From assembly GCA_006384855.1 (NCBI GenBank), contig VCJN01002430.1, positions 1 to 64,000 on the forward strand: a stretch of DNA of 64,000 bases, given 5' to 3'. This DNA is from Tetraselmis striata (taxonomy: Eukaryota; Chlorophyta; Chlorodendrophyceae; Chlorodendrales; Chlorodendraceae). The notes beneath the pieces were generated by a model, which saw nothing but the letters and a program-made list of their open reading frames with translations, was not told the origin of the DNA and ran no database searches. Below, piece by piece: positions 1 to 11,370 of the stretch (position 1 is the first letter of the stretch; the number at the start of each line of letters is the position of its first letter). Both the position numbers and the translations under genes were made by a program.

Positions 1-2700
1 AGAGGTGGGAGGGGGGGGGGGGGGGGCCGGCGCACACCGGCAGGCAGGTAAGCATGTCAATAAGTTGCGTGCCAAACAGTGCTGAGTGCCAACCAGTGCT
101 GATTGAGTGGCGAGGCACTAAGCAGCGGCAGCGCATGTCTACCGACGAATTTGCGAGTAATAACAGTGCTAACTGTTCAGTGTACCGGTGAAATAATAAC
201 ACCACGCGGATGCCGTATTATTCAGGGCTATTATTTGAAATTTTCACCATCCTCCCCGCGCGCGCTGACATTTGTTGCTATGCCTCGCGTGTCCGCCGGG
301 GGGCGTGGCAGCCGCGGACGTGTTGTGCGGTGGGCGAGTGCAGTGACGCGTCGGCATCAGCGTCAGGGACTGCACCCGAAGGACGCGCGTACAGTGCACC
401 AAGTGCCGAGCCGCGGTGCGGCTCGTCCTGCCCGGGGTCAGGTGGGCCGGTCGGGGTGGCGTCCGCGGGGGCGGTGGAGCTCGACCGGTATAGTGGAGGG
501 GGGGGCGCGGCGCGCAGAATGCGATAGTATCTCCGCTGGACTCCAAGCGACTCGCGGCGCTGTGCGCGGTGCACTGACTGAACTATGCAGGAGAGCCGAG
601 ACGCCCGGGTTGAGTCGAGCGACCAGTCGTGGTCCGGAGTGGCCGCAGCAGCAGTGACTCCCCACGGGATGGCTGCTGACGTAGGCTTCTCTACCGATAC
701 CAGTACTGGAAGCGCTGCCGCGACCAGTGCCGGTGGCGATGATTACCGGTACCGTAGCGATGCCTAGATGATGACTACTGGTTTGAATTACAAAAGCGTA
801 AGCAACAAGAGCCTACCGTGTAGTACAACGTCACGGGCAACTTCAATAAAGCTGCCCGAAGCCCACGATGATGGCTACTGTTACTGCTCGTGGATGACTA
901 GATGGTTATGGATAGATATGGACTATGTGACTGCCAACGTGACCAAGTATTGGTTAAATGACTAGAGAGAGTACCGCGCCCAGGGCAGCAGGTCTCGGAG
1001 TCGACAGACCTAATTTAATAATGACATACACATAAATTTAGTACTTTACGCATTACTGTATCCCCGCACGTGTACATCATCCCCGCGCCGCCCCGCGCGC
1101 TACTCCCAGCCCCGGAGTACATCGATGACAGTATATCTGGTATGCAGGCGATACGAGATTACGAGTAATCCTTACAGGTAGGGGTACAGTCAGTGGGGGT
1201 GCAGGCAGTAGTCGGCTAGTACCCGTAGTCGCCGACAAGGATTGGACGATACCGCCTGATGTGGTAATCCTTAATCCTGAATCCTTACCAGTAGTCACCA
1301 ATCTCGCTGTATCAATCCTTAATCTGGCTAGTATTAATACTATGTCGCTCGCTAACCTCATCAGCAGCGAAGCCTTAATCCTTATTTTATTTCCGGCGTT
1401 CTGGTACCAGTAGCGATTACCGTACCGGGTACATTTGCGCCGCCGACGGTGCGCTGGCGCAGTGGGGCAGGGCGCTCATCCGCGCCATCATCCCGCCAGC
1501 AACCCGGCAGAATCGCAGAAAACCAAGGTTCCCGCACCCTGGACCCGGTACCAGTACCTCGTAACCGTATGGGTCGCCCCGAATAAGGCAAATGTTTATC
1601 GGGATAGCGACGATGACAAAGGCGCGTGCTGCTGTTGCTCGACTGCTCGCATCATCCAGAGTGCGAGCAGAGTCGGCGCACTTGGCGCAAGCCACAATGT
1701 AGGCCCCGCCGATGTGCGCCAGGCGAGCAGCGACACCCTGCTCCTGTTTCTTTACGTTATCGACTGCACTTAACTCATGTTGCCACAGCAAACGACGAGG
1801 GCGATAAACTAAGGGCAAGGAGCCGGGGGTGAGGATGATAGGAGCGGAATTTGAAATGGCAGCCATGGTAATCATTACTGCCTACAACAACAACTTGCTA
1901 ATGTAAGTATAATCCTTGCCAATACCATTAATACCAGTACGTGTACAAAGGTCGAAGAAGTTACGAAAAGCGCGCGCAAGCGGCGGGCAGGGGGTGGGGC
2001 CACAGCGGGAGGTGGTGTAACCTTGTTAGTAGCAACTGGTGAGATGTCCAAACGCTAGCGATGGGCCTCTCGTGGCGCGGCGGGTGTGATCCTATCTGCA
2101 TCAGTTGCTTGTAGACACCTGCGACGTCAGGTGCTGGTGATTTGATTCTGCTCGCTGCTTTCTGATGACAACGCCAGGTGGACGTTGCCATCGGCCGCCC
2201 CAGCGCCACGTCTGATAAAGCGCCGGTGCCGCGCGGATGATGTCAGCAGTACAGGTCGTACGAGTATACCTGAACCGGCCTGCTGATGGGTACTTGCCTG
2301 GGTTTGTTAGGGTTTACAACACCATACAGCCCTAATCTTCGTGCCAAGTACTACAGGGTACCTGTACCCGCCCCTACTGTAATCCTGTACGGGCAGTAAT
2401 GTACGGGTAGCTGCACACGAGTACAGGGTTCTTTCTGGCCCAGCGATACTCGTCGCTCGCTCAGCGAGACTCGGCCCGGTACCCCGGTACCGCAGCGAGG
2501 GTTCTTTCGCCTCAAAGAACTCCGCGAAGGCGTACGAGGGAGTTCTTTCAGACGAAAGAACTCTTCCAGCGATACTCGCGGTTCTTTTCCCCGCGCCCGG
2601 GGCGGGACCCAGAGTACAGGGTACTTGTACTCGTCGTAATCGTCGTCAGCGCGGCGGAGTACAGTCACGATGGTGCTAATGTTACTTAATATAGAGTACA
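1..2700. other. Region without supportable gene
   Basis: No frame here gives a recognisable protein. The stretch opens with a G homopolymer at about 10-26. It holds several copies of a short motif built around TAATCCTTAC (about 1165, 1265, 1315, 1375, 1910) that recurs elsewhere in the window, and a hairpin-rich block at about 2420-2600. I read it as intergenic repeat DNA. Confidence 0.5.
2420..2600. repeat. Block of small inverted repeats
   Basis: The motif GTTCTTTC and its reverse complement GAAAGAAC recur several times. The clearest hairpin is at 2550-2573, with 10-bp arms GAGTTCTTTC and GAAAGAACTC around a 4-nt loop. A second imperfect one lies at about 2499-2525. Function unknown. Confidence 0.6.
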
Positions 2701-2708
2701 GACAGGAA

Positions 2709-2805
2709 GCTGCTGGTCAACAGCAAGCAGATCGACGACCTGCGCGCGCCGGGTCCGGATCCGGCGCGCGCGGGTCGTCGTTCTGCTTGCTGGTGTCCCA
2801 GCAGC
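2709..2805. repeat. 97-nt imperfect palindrome
   Basis: The inner arms 2722-2752 and 2761-2791 are 31 nt each and pair with about two mismatches around an 8-nt loop. The outer arms 2709-2721 and 2792-2805 extend the pairing (GCTGCTGG against CCAGCAGC). It lies about 300 bp upstream of the transporter start. It could be a small foldback element, or a structured 5' region if transcription starts this far upstream. Confidence 0.75.
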
Positions 2806-3099
2806 ACCATCCTGGCACCTCACCCCGGCCGCGCCCGGTCGCCCGGGCCAGCCCACAGACAACCACCGACAGCTCAGGCGGCAATCCTAGCTGCGGCAGT
2901 CTTGGCTACCGCGCAGTCACACCAATCTGCTTCGTCAGGCCACGCCGAGGAGGCCTGCAAGGGCGCCCCTGGCGTGCCGGTTCCCGCGGCACGTCAGGGA
3001 GGTTCGGCAACAGCGGACGAGGGGCTGGTGCGATGCGGCATCTGCCGGCGGTAGGCTGACGCGGCGGGGGCTGGTAGTGCGGTGCGAGGCGATCGGAGC

Positions 3100-4751
3100 A
3101 TGACGCCCTCGGGGAAGGGCGGCGGCAGCGGGGGCAGCGGGGGCGGGAGCCACCCGCTACTGGGGCTGTCTTGCGCGCTGCTGTACGCCGGGACGGCGGT
3201 GTCCATGAATTTTGTGAACAAGGCCACGCTGGAGGTGCCGCCCCTCCCCCCCCCCTCCCTTCCCCCCCCCCCCCCTTCCCGCAACCCCCTTTCCCCAACA
3301 CCCTCCTTTACCTCTCGGCTGCACGGCTGCTGGTCCCAAGCGATTGGGCGGGCCTGCTGCACAATGTGGGCAGCGTATATCCCACTGGGGCCGGTGCCTT
3401 CCTGGAGATGGCGCGCCTGAGCTGTGTACCTCTGTCACCGCCCCATTCTGCGGGCGCCAGGTGTTCCCGCTCGCATGGACGGTGCTATTCCTGCAGATGG
3501 TTACCACCGTGCTGGTGATCCTGCCGCTGTGGATAGCGCATGTGGTGGTGTTCCCCCCCTTCTCGTGGGCCATGGCGAAGCAGCTGATGCCCATCACGGT
3601 TTTCTACACCTCCAACACCGCCTTTGCGCTCCTCGGCCTGCAGAGCATGAACATACCCATGTGAGTTTCCAGCCGCCCCTCTGCGTCCAGAAATTTTCAG
3701 CGGCTCAGCGCAGGCCGGGCGGTGGGCCGCAATGCTGTCCCAAACTACGCCTGCGTTTGGGGCGTGTCGGGCGCATCATGAGAGCCAACCGGCCACCGGC
3801 CCTCACACACACACGTCTGGCGGACTGACATGAGGGCCACCGGGCGCGCGCAGGTTCTCCACGCTGAAGCGCCTGACGCCCATGATCGTCCTGCTCTTCA
3901 AGGCCATATACACTCGCAGCTGGCCCAGCCGCGGCACGACGTACAGCGTGATGTTCGTCGTCCTGGGCTGCGTCGTGGCCGGCCTCGGCGACCTCACATT
4001 CCATGCGCTGGGGTACATGTACGCCTTGAGCAGCTGCTGCCTACAGGCGACATACCTACTGCTGGTAAGACCCTCAACCAAGTACCCGTTGCAGCATGTA
4101 ATGCGCATCTACTTGGCTTTCAACTGGATGGGCTGCCTGCCTCTTGCGCAGGTTGAATTCAAGGGCAAGGAGCGCAACGTCGGGTCGGCCGAGATGCTGT
4201 TCTACAACGGCATGCTGTCGTCGCCCTTTCTGCTGGTCATGATGCTAATGACCGGGGAGAGCAAGTCGGCGGTGCCCACCTTTCTCGCCGCGTCCGCCGC
4301 GCGGCCCGGGTTCCCGCTGCTGCTCGCGTCTTGCTCGGTGCTCGGCACTCTGCTGAACCTGTCGCTGTTTCTGTGCACCATCAACAACTCCGCGCTCACC
4401 ACAACAATCGTGGGCGTTCTCAAGGGGGTCGTGGCGACGGTGCTGGGATTTTTCCTACTGGGCGGTGTGCAGTTCAACGTGATCAACGTGATCGGCATCG
4501 CGCTCAACACCCTTGGCGGCATATGCTACACAACGTTCAAGTACAAGGAGAAGTCGCGGCAGGCCTGGGCTGGGCAGGCTGGGTATGCTGCCAGTCAACC
4601 GCTACAGATTGACGTGCGCACACCGCAGTCGTCGCCACAGAAAGACATACAGATGCCTGTGCTGCGCTCCCCGGCTCATCTTTCCACAGGCATGCATTTA
4701 TCAGAGCCCAGGGAGCGCATCCTTGAGCATCCAGCTGGGGCACCCCGTTAG
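3100..4751 (+). CDS. Nucleotide-sugar transporter, SLC35/TPT family (4 exons, 381 aa)
   Basis: Membrane antiporter expected in the Golgi/ER, exchanging a nucleotide-sugar for the matching nucleoside monophosphate. Proposed exons are 3100-3234, 3461-3660, 3854-4064 and 4152-4751, all bounded by GT-AG. The phases agree and give 381 codons. The protein has a Gly/Ser-rich N-terminus followed by about ten hydrophobic segments. The segment around FKAIYTRSWPS and the late helices around ALTTTIVGVLKG and NVIGIALNTLGG are typical of the GDP-mannose/UDP-sugar branch (Vrg4, SLC35D). The C-terminal ~45 residues after KYKEK are polar and probably cytosolic. The exact sugar cannot be told from sequence. 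The last intron is open in frame, so a naive ORF reads through it. TGTAA motifs at 4889 and 4916 could be green-alga-type polyadenylation signals. Intron 1 carries long C runs right after the donor. Confidence 0.92.
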
Positions 4752-5241
4752 CCCCCGCCGCACCCTTGCGGTTTCACTAGCAAAACACGAACGCCCCTCG
4801 TTCCATGGAGTCGCATGGTCGCCTATGCGTAGAACAATTCATATTGGTCCTTGCCCCAGTTGTTTGGTGATTGCACGCATTCCCGGTATGTAATCAGAGA
4901 ATCTTAACATTAAGTTGTAATGCTTCCCCTCCCCCCTCCTTTTCGGAACCAGTCATTGCCTTCAGCACTTTGTTTCATGCTGTGCTTTAAAATAGGGTCG
5001 AAAACGCCACTCTTGGAGCTTGCCCTCACTCTGTAAGATGTGTTGGATTTGAATGATGCAGACATATCTCACTGCGATTTTTACGCTCTCTACATATATC
5101 CACTGTGTGACATGACAATATGAAATAGAATTACAGATATTTATTTGTTTGCGGTCTGGCGCACAAAATAGGTCGCAACACGTGTGATCTCCACAGGCTG
5201 AGAGGACTATACGAAAAGCACTCTATATCTACCGAGCTGGT
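4752..5241. other. Convergent intergenic / 3' UTR region
   Basis: The tail-to-tail spacer between the transporter (+) and the von Willebrand A gene (-). It is AT-richer than the flanking genes and has no coding signal. It probably contains both 3' UTRs. Confidence 0.6.
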
Positions 5242-6458
5242 TTAGTATTCGCACCACTGCCCACCGCAGTACCCGCAACTGGTGGTGTTCGCATTGCAGT
5301 AAGGCTTGGTGGCAAAGTCACCGAGACACTCTCCACCGAAAAAGCAGTGAGGCTCGACGCGCTCGACGCCGGCAGCCACATCAAGGGCGTTCTGATTTGC
5401 GATATCTGACACGGTGTTTGCAAGCGCCTCGACAAGGGTGTGCAGCTGCGTAGCGTCCTGGGCCTCCAGGACGTACTCGGAATTGCCGGTGAGGTTGATG
5501 AGCCCATCGTAGTTTGGCTGAACGCCAATAGCTACGCCAATGATTGTGTAACCCTCGACAAAACGCATGCGGCGGGAGATCGCGATGATGTCGTCGTCAG
5601 ACTCGCCGTCGCTAACGACGATCACGATCTTCTTGGGGCCCTGGGTGAACTCCTTGCGGACCTCTGTAAGCGCGTGTCCCATCTTGCTGTTGCCGCCAAG
5701 GCTGGGGTACCACAGGCTGAAAAACTGGTGTACCGCTGGAGCAGAGTCGGCGCGCACGTCGTCGATTGGCAGCTGAACCTTGTACTCTTTCTTGTGCGAG
5801 TACGACGCAATACCCACGCGTAGGCACTCGCCAATCGGCATCTGCAGAAGCTCGGCCAGAGAGAAGGCGCGCACGGCCCACCAGTTGTTGTGCCCGATGC
5901 GCTCCATCTTGGTGCCGCTCCTGTCCTCGGATATGCTGCTGGAAAGGTCGTAAAGCAGCATCACCTGTGTTTCGCCACCCGCGATGTCGTTTAGCGAGTA
6001 TCAGGAGGGAAAAAACAAACTTGGGATGAAAATAAAATGGGAGGCGACGAAGCGGCGACTAGTCGCGAGAGAACACGTACCTGAGTGGCGGCGGGGCTAT
6101 AGCCGTCCTGGCACGCCAGCAACGCAGGTCCGCATTCGATCCACTCGCCATTGTTGCAGTAGCACTCCTGGTTATCGCTGCTGATGCCCCAGGCGCCATG
6201 ACGGGTGCGACCACCGACGTTGAGGCTCTCGCAGGGCTTATCGGGCAGGGGCTCGCAGCTGACCCAGCGGCCACTGCGGCACATGCACCGCTCGCCCGCG
6301 GCGTCGTACCACTCGCCGGGGTTTATCCACTGGTTGTCGCGCACGCATCGGCGGCTCAGATACTGCGTAAGGAAACGGCCAGCGGAGGCGTCCGCGTGTT
6401 GAGCCGTAAGTAATAGGACGGCGGCCACGCAGGCCGCAAGCGCGACAGGTGGGGCCAT
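5242..6458 (-). CDS. Secreted Cys-rich protein with von Willebrand A domain (2 exons, 366 aa)
   Basis: Two exons are proposed on the minus strand, 6458-6081 and 5964-5242, with a 116-nt GT-AG intron in phase 0. The N-terminus MAPPVALAACVAAVLLLTAQ is a signal peptide. Residues ~25-120 hold two small Cys modules of the form CxCxxGxWxxC (CMCRSGRWVSC and CYCNNGEWIEC), loosely like VWC modules. The vWA domain follows. YDLSSS supplies the MIDAS DxSxS, a Ser/Thr lies in the GGNSKMGHALT loop, and VSDGESDDD supplies the MIDAS aspartate. A Cys-rich tail (CFFGGECLGD, CGYCGGQWCEY) ends the chain. Such proteins are typically extracellular or cell-wall adhesion proteins that bind ligands through a divalent metal. 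The start was chosen because it opens the signal peptide; an upstream extension in the same frame looks like 5' UTR. Confidence 0.87.
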
Positions 6459-7068
6459 GACTTGTGGCGGCCTGGAACTCGACGGGAAGGCGAACGCGAG
6501 ACTCTGAGCGCCGGCGCGTCGTAAGAGTAGCGAATATGTAGCGCCGTACGATAGTCGGTGACAAGTTGGAAGGTGCTGGTGGAGGGTGCAGGGCCGAAAC
6601 ACTGTCGTCTGTGGATGAGGAAGGCGCTGGGTAGGGTACTGTGGTGACTGCGCAGGTGATGCGACTGTCTTAGTTCTTTACGAGCGGCAGGCACTTGTCT
6701 GGTCACTGCCCCCGGGCGGCGCCCAAACGTCGAGTGTCAGCGACTCCTCGAGGCCCAAGCAAGCGTCGCGAAACGGCGCGCGTGCTACGGGCAACACTCC
6801 GCCAACAGACTGCAATTTTTAACTTTTTGGTTATTACAGGGAGAGCGTCATGAAGAGAATGCACGGAAAGTACTGCACGGAACAGACTGCAACGTCTACG
6901 CGCGCGCCAGCATGCATGGCGTCGAAGTTGTACGGGTAGTAATCTCCTCAGTGCCGATGAAATAAGTCGATAATTTCAGTACATTTATAAGCAGTACATC
7001 CTTACAGGTACGCCCCACCGCTGAAAATGCTCTGGCGGTGAACTGGTTTCGACACGACTGTTGTCGCC
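6459..7068. other. Upstream region of the vWA gene
   Basis: No coding signal. Positions ~6818-6880 contain a segment (ACTTTTTGGTTA, then CAGGGAGAGCGTC, then AGAATGCACG) that is found again at ~26628-26680, so a dispersed repeat ends here. The TAATCCTTACAGGTA-type motif occurs near 6998-7012. Confidence 0.5.
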
Positions 7069-7464
7069 ATTTCAATCATGCATTCGAGTCTGTTTTGCCA
7101 AAAAAGGTGCGGAGGCTCTTTTACACGGAAAAGCGCCATTGTATGGCTAGGAAGGTTCAGCGAAAGGGAGGGAATGTCGGAGGAGGAGCCCGCAGGGCGG
7201 AGGCGGAAAACGGGAGGGCGCTGCCGAAGGCAGCGAGCTGGAAGATGGCAGACGAGCTGCTGGTGGCTGTCCTAAGTAGCTCCCCGGCCGGGAGCGCAGG
7301 GCTCGCGGGCGATGGGGCAGCCCGTACCAAAACCCGATGGTAACCGCTTGAAACCACGCATACGGAAGACCGTGCGGGTCGCACTAGGACAGTTTTAATC
7401 CGTTAGGAAACCCCATAAACACGTTTAGATCATTTCAATCATGCATTCGAGTCTGGTTTTGCCA
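7069..7464. repeat. 32-bp direct repeat flanking a 213-bp repeat copy
   Basis: The segment ATTTCAATCATGCATTCGAG, continuing to TTTTGCCA, occurs at 7069-7100 and again at 7432-7464. It brackets the first copy of the 213-bp repeat. This looks like a partial tandem duplication or nested insertion. Confidence 0.75.
7220..7432. repeat. 213-bp direct repeat, copy 1
   Basis: This copy starts GCTGCCGAAGGCAGCGAGCT, itself containing a small palindrome, and ends ACGTTTAGATCA. It is nearly identical to 9332-9544, differing by a few substitutions and two compensating 6-nt indels. It could be the terminal repeat of a small LTR-type element about 2.3 kb long; no target-site duplication is visible. Confidence 0.85.
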
Positions 7465-7499
7465 GTTTACACGCGGTTCGTTTACGACTGCGAGCGTAG

Positions 7500-9000
7500 G
7501 CAGTCGTCAGGCGTGTCGACCAGACGAAGGCGGAAGATGTCTTGAGTTGTAGAAGGGGTCTCGCGCCAAGAGGTGTTTCGGTCGAGGCGCAGGCGCATCA
7601 GACGCGGACGGGAGATGTTGACGCCGGCATGACATAGGCCGGACGTGTCGCAGAATTAAAGCGCCGTCTCCCGACGGCGCCCTATAGCATTGGCCGAGCG
7701 CCATGGTGGCGCGCGGCACGAGCCGGCGGAACTGCAAGCCAGTAGAAACATGGGTAGAAGTGGCCAAGTCGGCGACGAGCGCCCAGCAAAGCAGCGGCAC
7801 ATGCACCAATAGGACGAGTACAGCTGCGCGAACGAGCGCGCGAGCGCGCCGCGTACAGCCAGGTGCATTACTGGTGCGTTGTACCCGACGCGATGGTAAC
7901 TCTATACATGTACTGGCGATGCACGTTACGAGGGGTGGACACGCAACGCGCGATGACAGCGATGTATTGCTGCTGCCATCACCAGCGGTGGTTGTTTCGC
8001 CCCCTTGCGCGAGGAGCGGCGGGTGAAACGCACATCGCCGAGGGGCGCGGGAACGTGGGACCCTGTGTGGTCGTGTCGTACCGGCTCTTAGGTGTGCCGG
8101 GGTCGGTTGTCGGCGACGCCGCAGAAGACTCGCCGACTCGGTAAGCAGCTGTCGCCGTGGGTATTTCTTCGCGGAGAGCGGTGAGCCGGCCGCCGCTGCT
8201 GCACCAGCGGCGGCTGATGACCACCCCACAAAGCGCAGGCTTAGGATGATGCCACGAAACGCACGAGTCGCGTTAGGTGGCGGAGCTGTCCCCCGGCGGG
8301 CAGCTCGTGTTGTCACAGATGCGTTGCCGTGACGTTGAAAGCGGGTTGGCCGGCGTAGAGGCCCTTGTAGCCTATCTGGCACGTAACGATGCCAATGATG
8401 TCGGGGCGAGGGTGACGACGAGGCGGCCGCTGCTGCTGCGCCAGCGACGGTCGCCGAAGTCCCAAGCCCAGAGTTGGCCAGGGGTAGTTACGTACACCAC
8501 GAGACGCCAGGCACGCCAGGTGGTAGAGCGGTCCCCCGTCGGGCAGCTGCAGGTTGTCGTGGTCCTCGTGACGACGACGTTGCAGTATGTAGGAGGCGTC
8601 GGAGACGCATCGGCATGAGCGGCACAAACGCCTCCCACTGCAACCACAGCAAACGTTGCTGAAGCATGATTGGGGCGAGGGCAACGAGCCCTCTCAAAAC
8701 ACCGGCGTATGAGCGGCGCCACCCCCGTAACAGACCAATTACGCGAGTAGTTCCGGAAAACCACAGCATGTAACGACCGTTGATGCCACGACGCCCTGTT
8801 GCGAGGACACGCGGACCGGGTTGCAGTGTCTTGCGGGACAACAAGTGGTCGCCCCGACGACACGGACGTCCTCCTCCGTCCGCGCCGACTTGTTGCGGTG
8901 GGCGTAGTTGTCGTCGTTGACAACCGTGACGAGCCACGGCCATGGTGCCGAGCGCGTCCACCTCACCTAAACCTTAAGAGTTGACTACTGCGAGAGGGCG
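7500..9000 (-). pseudogene. Degenerate tandemly repeated coding-like region
   Basis: Two diverged units of roughly 260 bp can be aligned, at about 8155-8340 and 8400-8600, with fainter traces on either side. Read on the minus strand they give LQLPDGGPLYHLA and ELPAGGQLRHLT, repeated protein modules interrupted by frameshifts and stops. I do not recognise the family; the Leu spacing is faintly like a leucine-rich repeat. It lies between the two 213-bp direct repeats, so it may be cargo of that element. Confidence 0.35.
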
Positions 9001-9331
9001 CTCCCCTGCGGGAGCACCGAAGGCCTGTACTGCGACTCGCCTTCGGGTGTTGAGGTTTAAACCCCCACCCCCAACGGGGACCCCCCCAGCTCCAATTCCT
9101 TGCCGTGCGCATTGCTACCCGAAATCGTCCCAGCTGCAAAGCAAGGGCAAAAAGTAACGGAAAACGACCTCGGGCGCACGATTAGGGAAAACCACATCAC
9201 TGAGGGGCTGTCTGTCGCTGCCTGATGTTGTAACGCATGTGCGCGGCACGACGACTCACTACCATGTGGATGAACCTCGGTGCGGACTTGTTCAGCCTCA
9301 GTGACCCTCGCGCGCACAAGTACGCGAAGCC

Positions 9332-9544
9332 GCTGCCGAAGGCAGCGAGCTAGAAGATGGCAGACGAGCTGCTGGTGGCTGTCCTAAGTAGCTCCCCGGC
9401 CGGGAGCGCAAGGCTCGCGGGCGATGGGGCAGCCCGTACCAAAACCCGATGGTAACCGCTTGAAACCACGGAAGACCGTACGGGTCGCACTACCGGTAGG
9501 ACAGTTTTAATCCGTTAGGAAACCCCATAAACACGTTTAGATCA
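9332..9544. repeat. 213-bp direct repeat, copy 2
   Basis: The partner of 7220-7432. The left flank differs from copy 1, and similarity stops right after TTTAGATCA, which defines the repeat border. Confidence 0.85.
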
Positions 9545-9719
9545 GTCCGGTCCGTGGCCGGGGGCGAACAAAAGGATTAATCATTTTTCCATTCGTAAGT
9601 TTAGGGTTGTAGGGATGATTACTCCGTGAGAGGATTACCTTTACTGTACCAGGCGGAATCCTTACATGAACCAGGAGGGGGTAGAAAATTGAGTTGGACC
9701 ATGGGGGGTTATTTTCTGA

Positions 9720-9720
9720 A

Positions 9721-9751
<31 letters not shown>

Positions 9752-9840
9752 CGCCAAAAGGGCGGGTAGGGCGCCCACACTACTGCGTAATGTACTGAGG
9801 CGGGGTCATGGCGCGCGGGGCGGGGGGGGGGGGGGGAGGC
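9720..9840. repeat. C and G homopolymers
   Basis: A C run of about 26 nt (about 9727-9752) is followed by a G run of about 15 nt (about 9822-9836). They are among the longest homopolymers outside a recognised gene in this window. Confidence 0.9.
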
Positions 9841-9914
9841 ATCGGAGTATACACCGGTCCAGGCAATGCTTTCAATTGCAATGTAGATGTGTTTTGAGCA
9901 ATGTTAGGCATGCA

Positions 9915-10545
9915 TCAATGTGCTGCCGGATTGACCTTAGGCACTTGCAAATGTTGGGCCCAACAAATGCCACAACCACCACAACCATAGTCTCCACTTT
10001 CTGGTGGGGGCGGAGAATCTGCCGCACAACAGATCCCCGCATCGCTTGCATGTAGCTTCTGCGTGAAAACATCCATCGCCTCCTTCTCAGGAACCGTATA
10101 CTCCTCTGGCAACATCATCCCATGATACGCGGTGGCATAGTGGTTCCACATGCTGTCGTACATCCACCGCCGCACAGTTTTCTGGCAAGCAAAAAAGCAA
10201 GCCTAGCACGTGATGGGCACGTTGGTGCACTTCACGCCCCTCCGACTCGGCTTCTTGGTTGGCCCCATGCTGAAGACGTCGCCGAAGTACGGGCACAGAG
10301 ATGAGGCCTGCCCACCCACGTCCATGTCGACGGTATGTTGAGGTGGCTCCCTTTGGCGGCGGAGCCCGGCCGCCGCGTATGCGGCACTGCTCGGCTTGGA
10401 AGAGAGTTCTCCGTCGATGTTGGTGACGCAGGGTGGAACATTGCCACAGAAGCCACAAAGCGTTGCTAGGGATGTGATTGCGCAAGATGTGGGTCCCGAT
10501 ATATAGCCGCATCTTCTGCGCCACTAGAACTCGGTTGTCCTCCAT
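9915..10545 (-). pseudogene. Broken zinc-binding ORF, probably transposon-associated
   Basis: On the minus strand a frame begins MEDNRVLVAQKMRLYIGTHI. It shifts frame near 10460 into LCGFCGNVPPC, then runs through LCPYFGDVFSM and KCTNVPITC to a TAG at 10203-10205. In the same frame beyond the stop it continues ACQKTVRRWMYDSMWNHY to about 9920. Cys pairs (CGFC then C; C..C near the stop) followed by Trp and His suggest one or two zinc fingers. The layout (VGxHIL, CGFCG, a finger with W and H) resembles zinc-finger proteins that travel with transposons in protists and fungi, but I cannot assign a family. One frameshift and one stop make it a likely pseudogene; an unrecognised intron around the TAG is the alternative. 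Confidence 0.5.
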
Positions 10546-11370
10546 CCCCGGCTATGTTGCAGAGACGACCTTGCACTGAAACCGGAACACATTGCATCAT
10601 GGGGCCCACAACACTTCCCGAGGTAATCCGTACGATAGGGCGAAAACTACCCGAATGTGAGATCCGATATGCGATTCGCGCAGTTAGCGCAAAACAGTAG
10701 TATGTGTGCATCTGTAGCAACTCGACGCGCACATCGCGCAGCCCATTGCCCATGCTCTAGCCTCTAGTAAGCCCACGACTGCCAACCACCGACACCGCGA
10801 CTGCCCGTAGCGCCAGATAGAATTACCTCTTTATGCGGCGATGGTGGGCGGGTCGCAACCGCCTCGGCCACGCAGGCGGCGTGCTGCGGGATCTCCGCGG
10901 CGATCCCGCATTAACCGATCTGAGCGCCGCCCCAACCATAAACTTCGCACCGATGGCACAAGCTCCGTCGGACCAGCTAGGGGAGAACATACATTATTTA
11001 CGCCTTCTTTTTGAGTAAGCTGCCCTTCTATCCGAACGGTTTTGGCCCTAAAGGCGTATGGTGTCAGCAAAGCGCGAATCCTTATTGAAGGGGATAGTCG
11101 TCAATCGGGCGGCAGTCCCGAGGGTGGACCTCGCGGCCGCCGTCCCGGGACATATACGCGCGCCCCAAGCCAGCCGTTATCGCCATGTGTCCTCGAAGGG
11201 GTTACGGAACTACGGAGATAGAGCTACGGGGTGGGCAAGAGCTGGTGAGGTGAACGGGGGTGCGCTAGCGGATACATGATTCGCCGCCCGCAGCAGTGCC
11301 GGGCGGGTACTTCGGGCGGCGTGACGCGGACGATCCCTCGTCGCAGGGCCGCGGCGCGCGGACAGATTAT
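10546..11370. other. No supportable gene
   Basis: Short ORFs only, none with recognisable motifs. The minus-strand frame of the neighbouring zinc-finger pseudogene cannot be followed upstream of about 10580 because of stops. Confidence 0.4.

Noticed and set aside
244-665. Overlapping GC-rich ORFs on both strands
   Set aside because: Low-complexity, no motif, open in several frames at once because of GC content.
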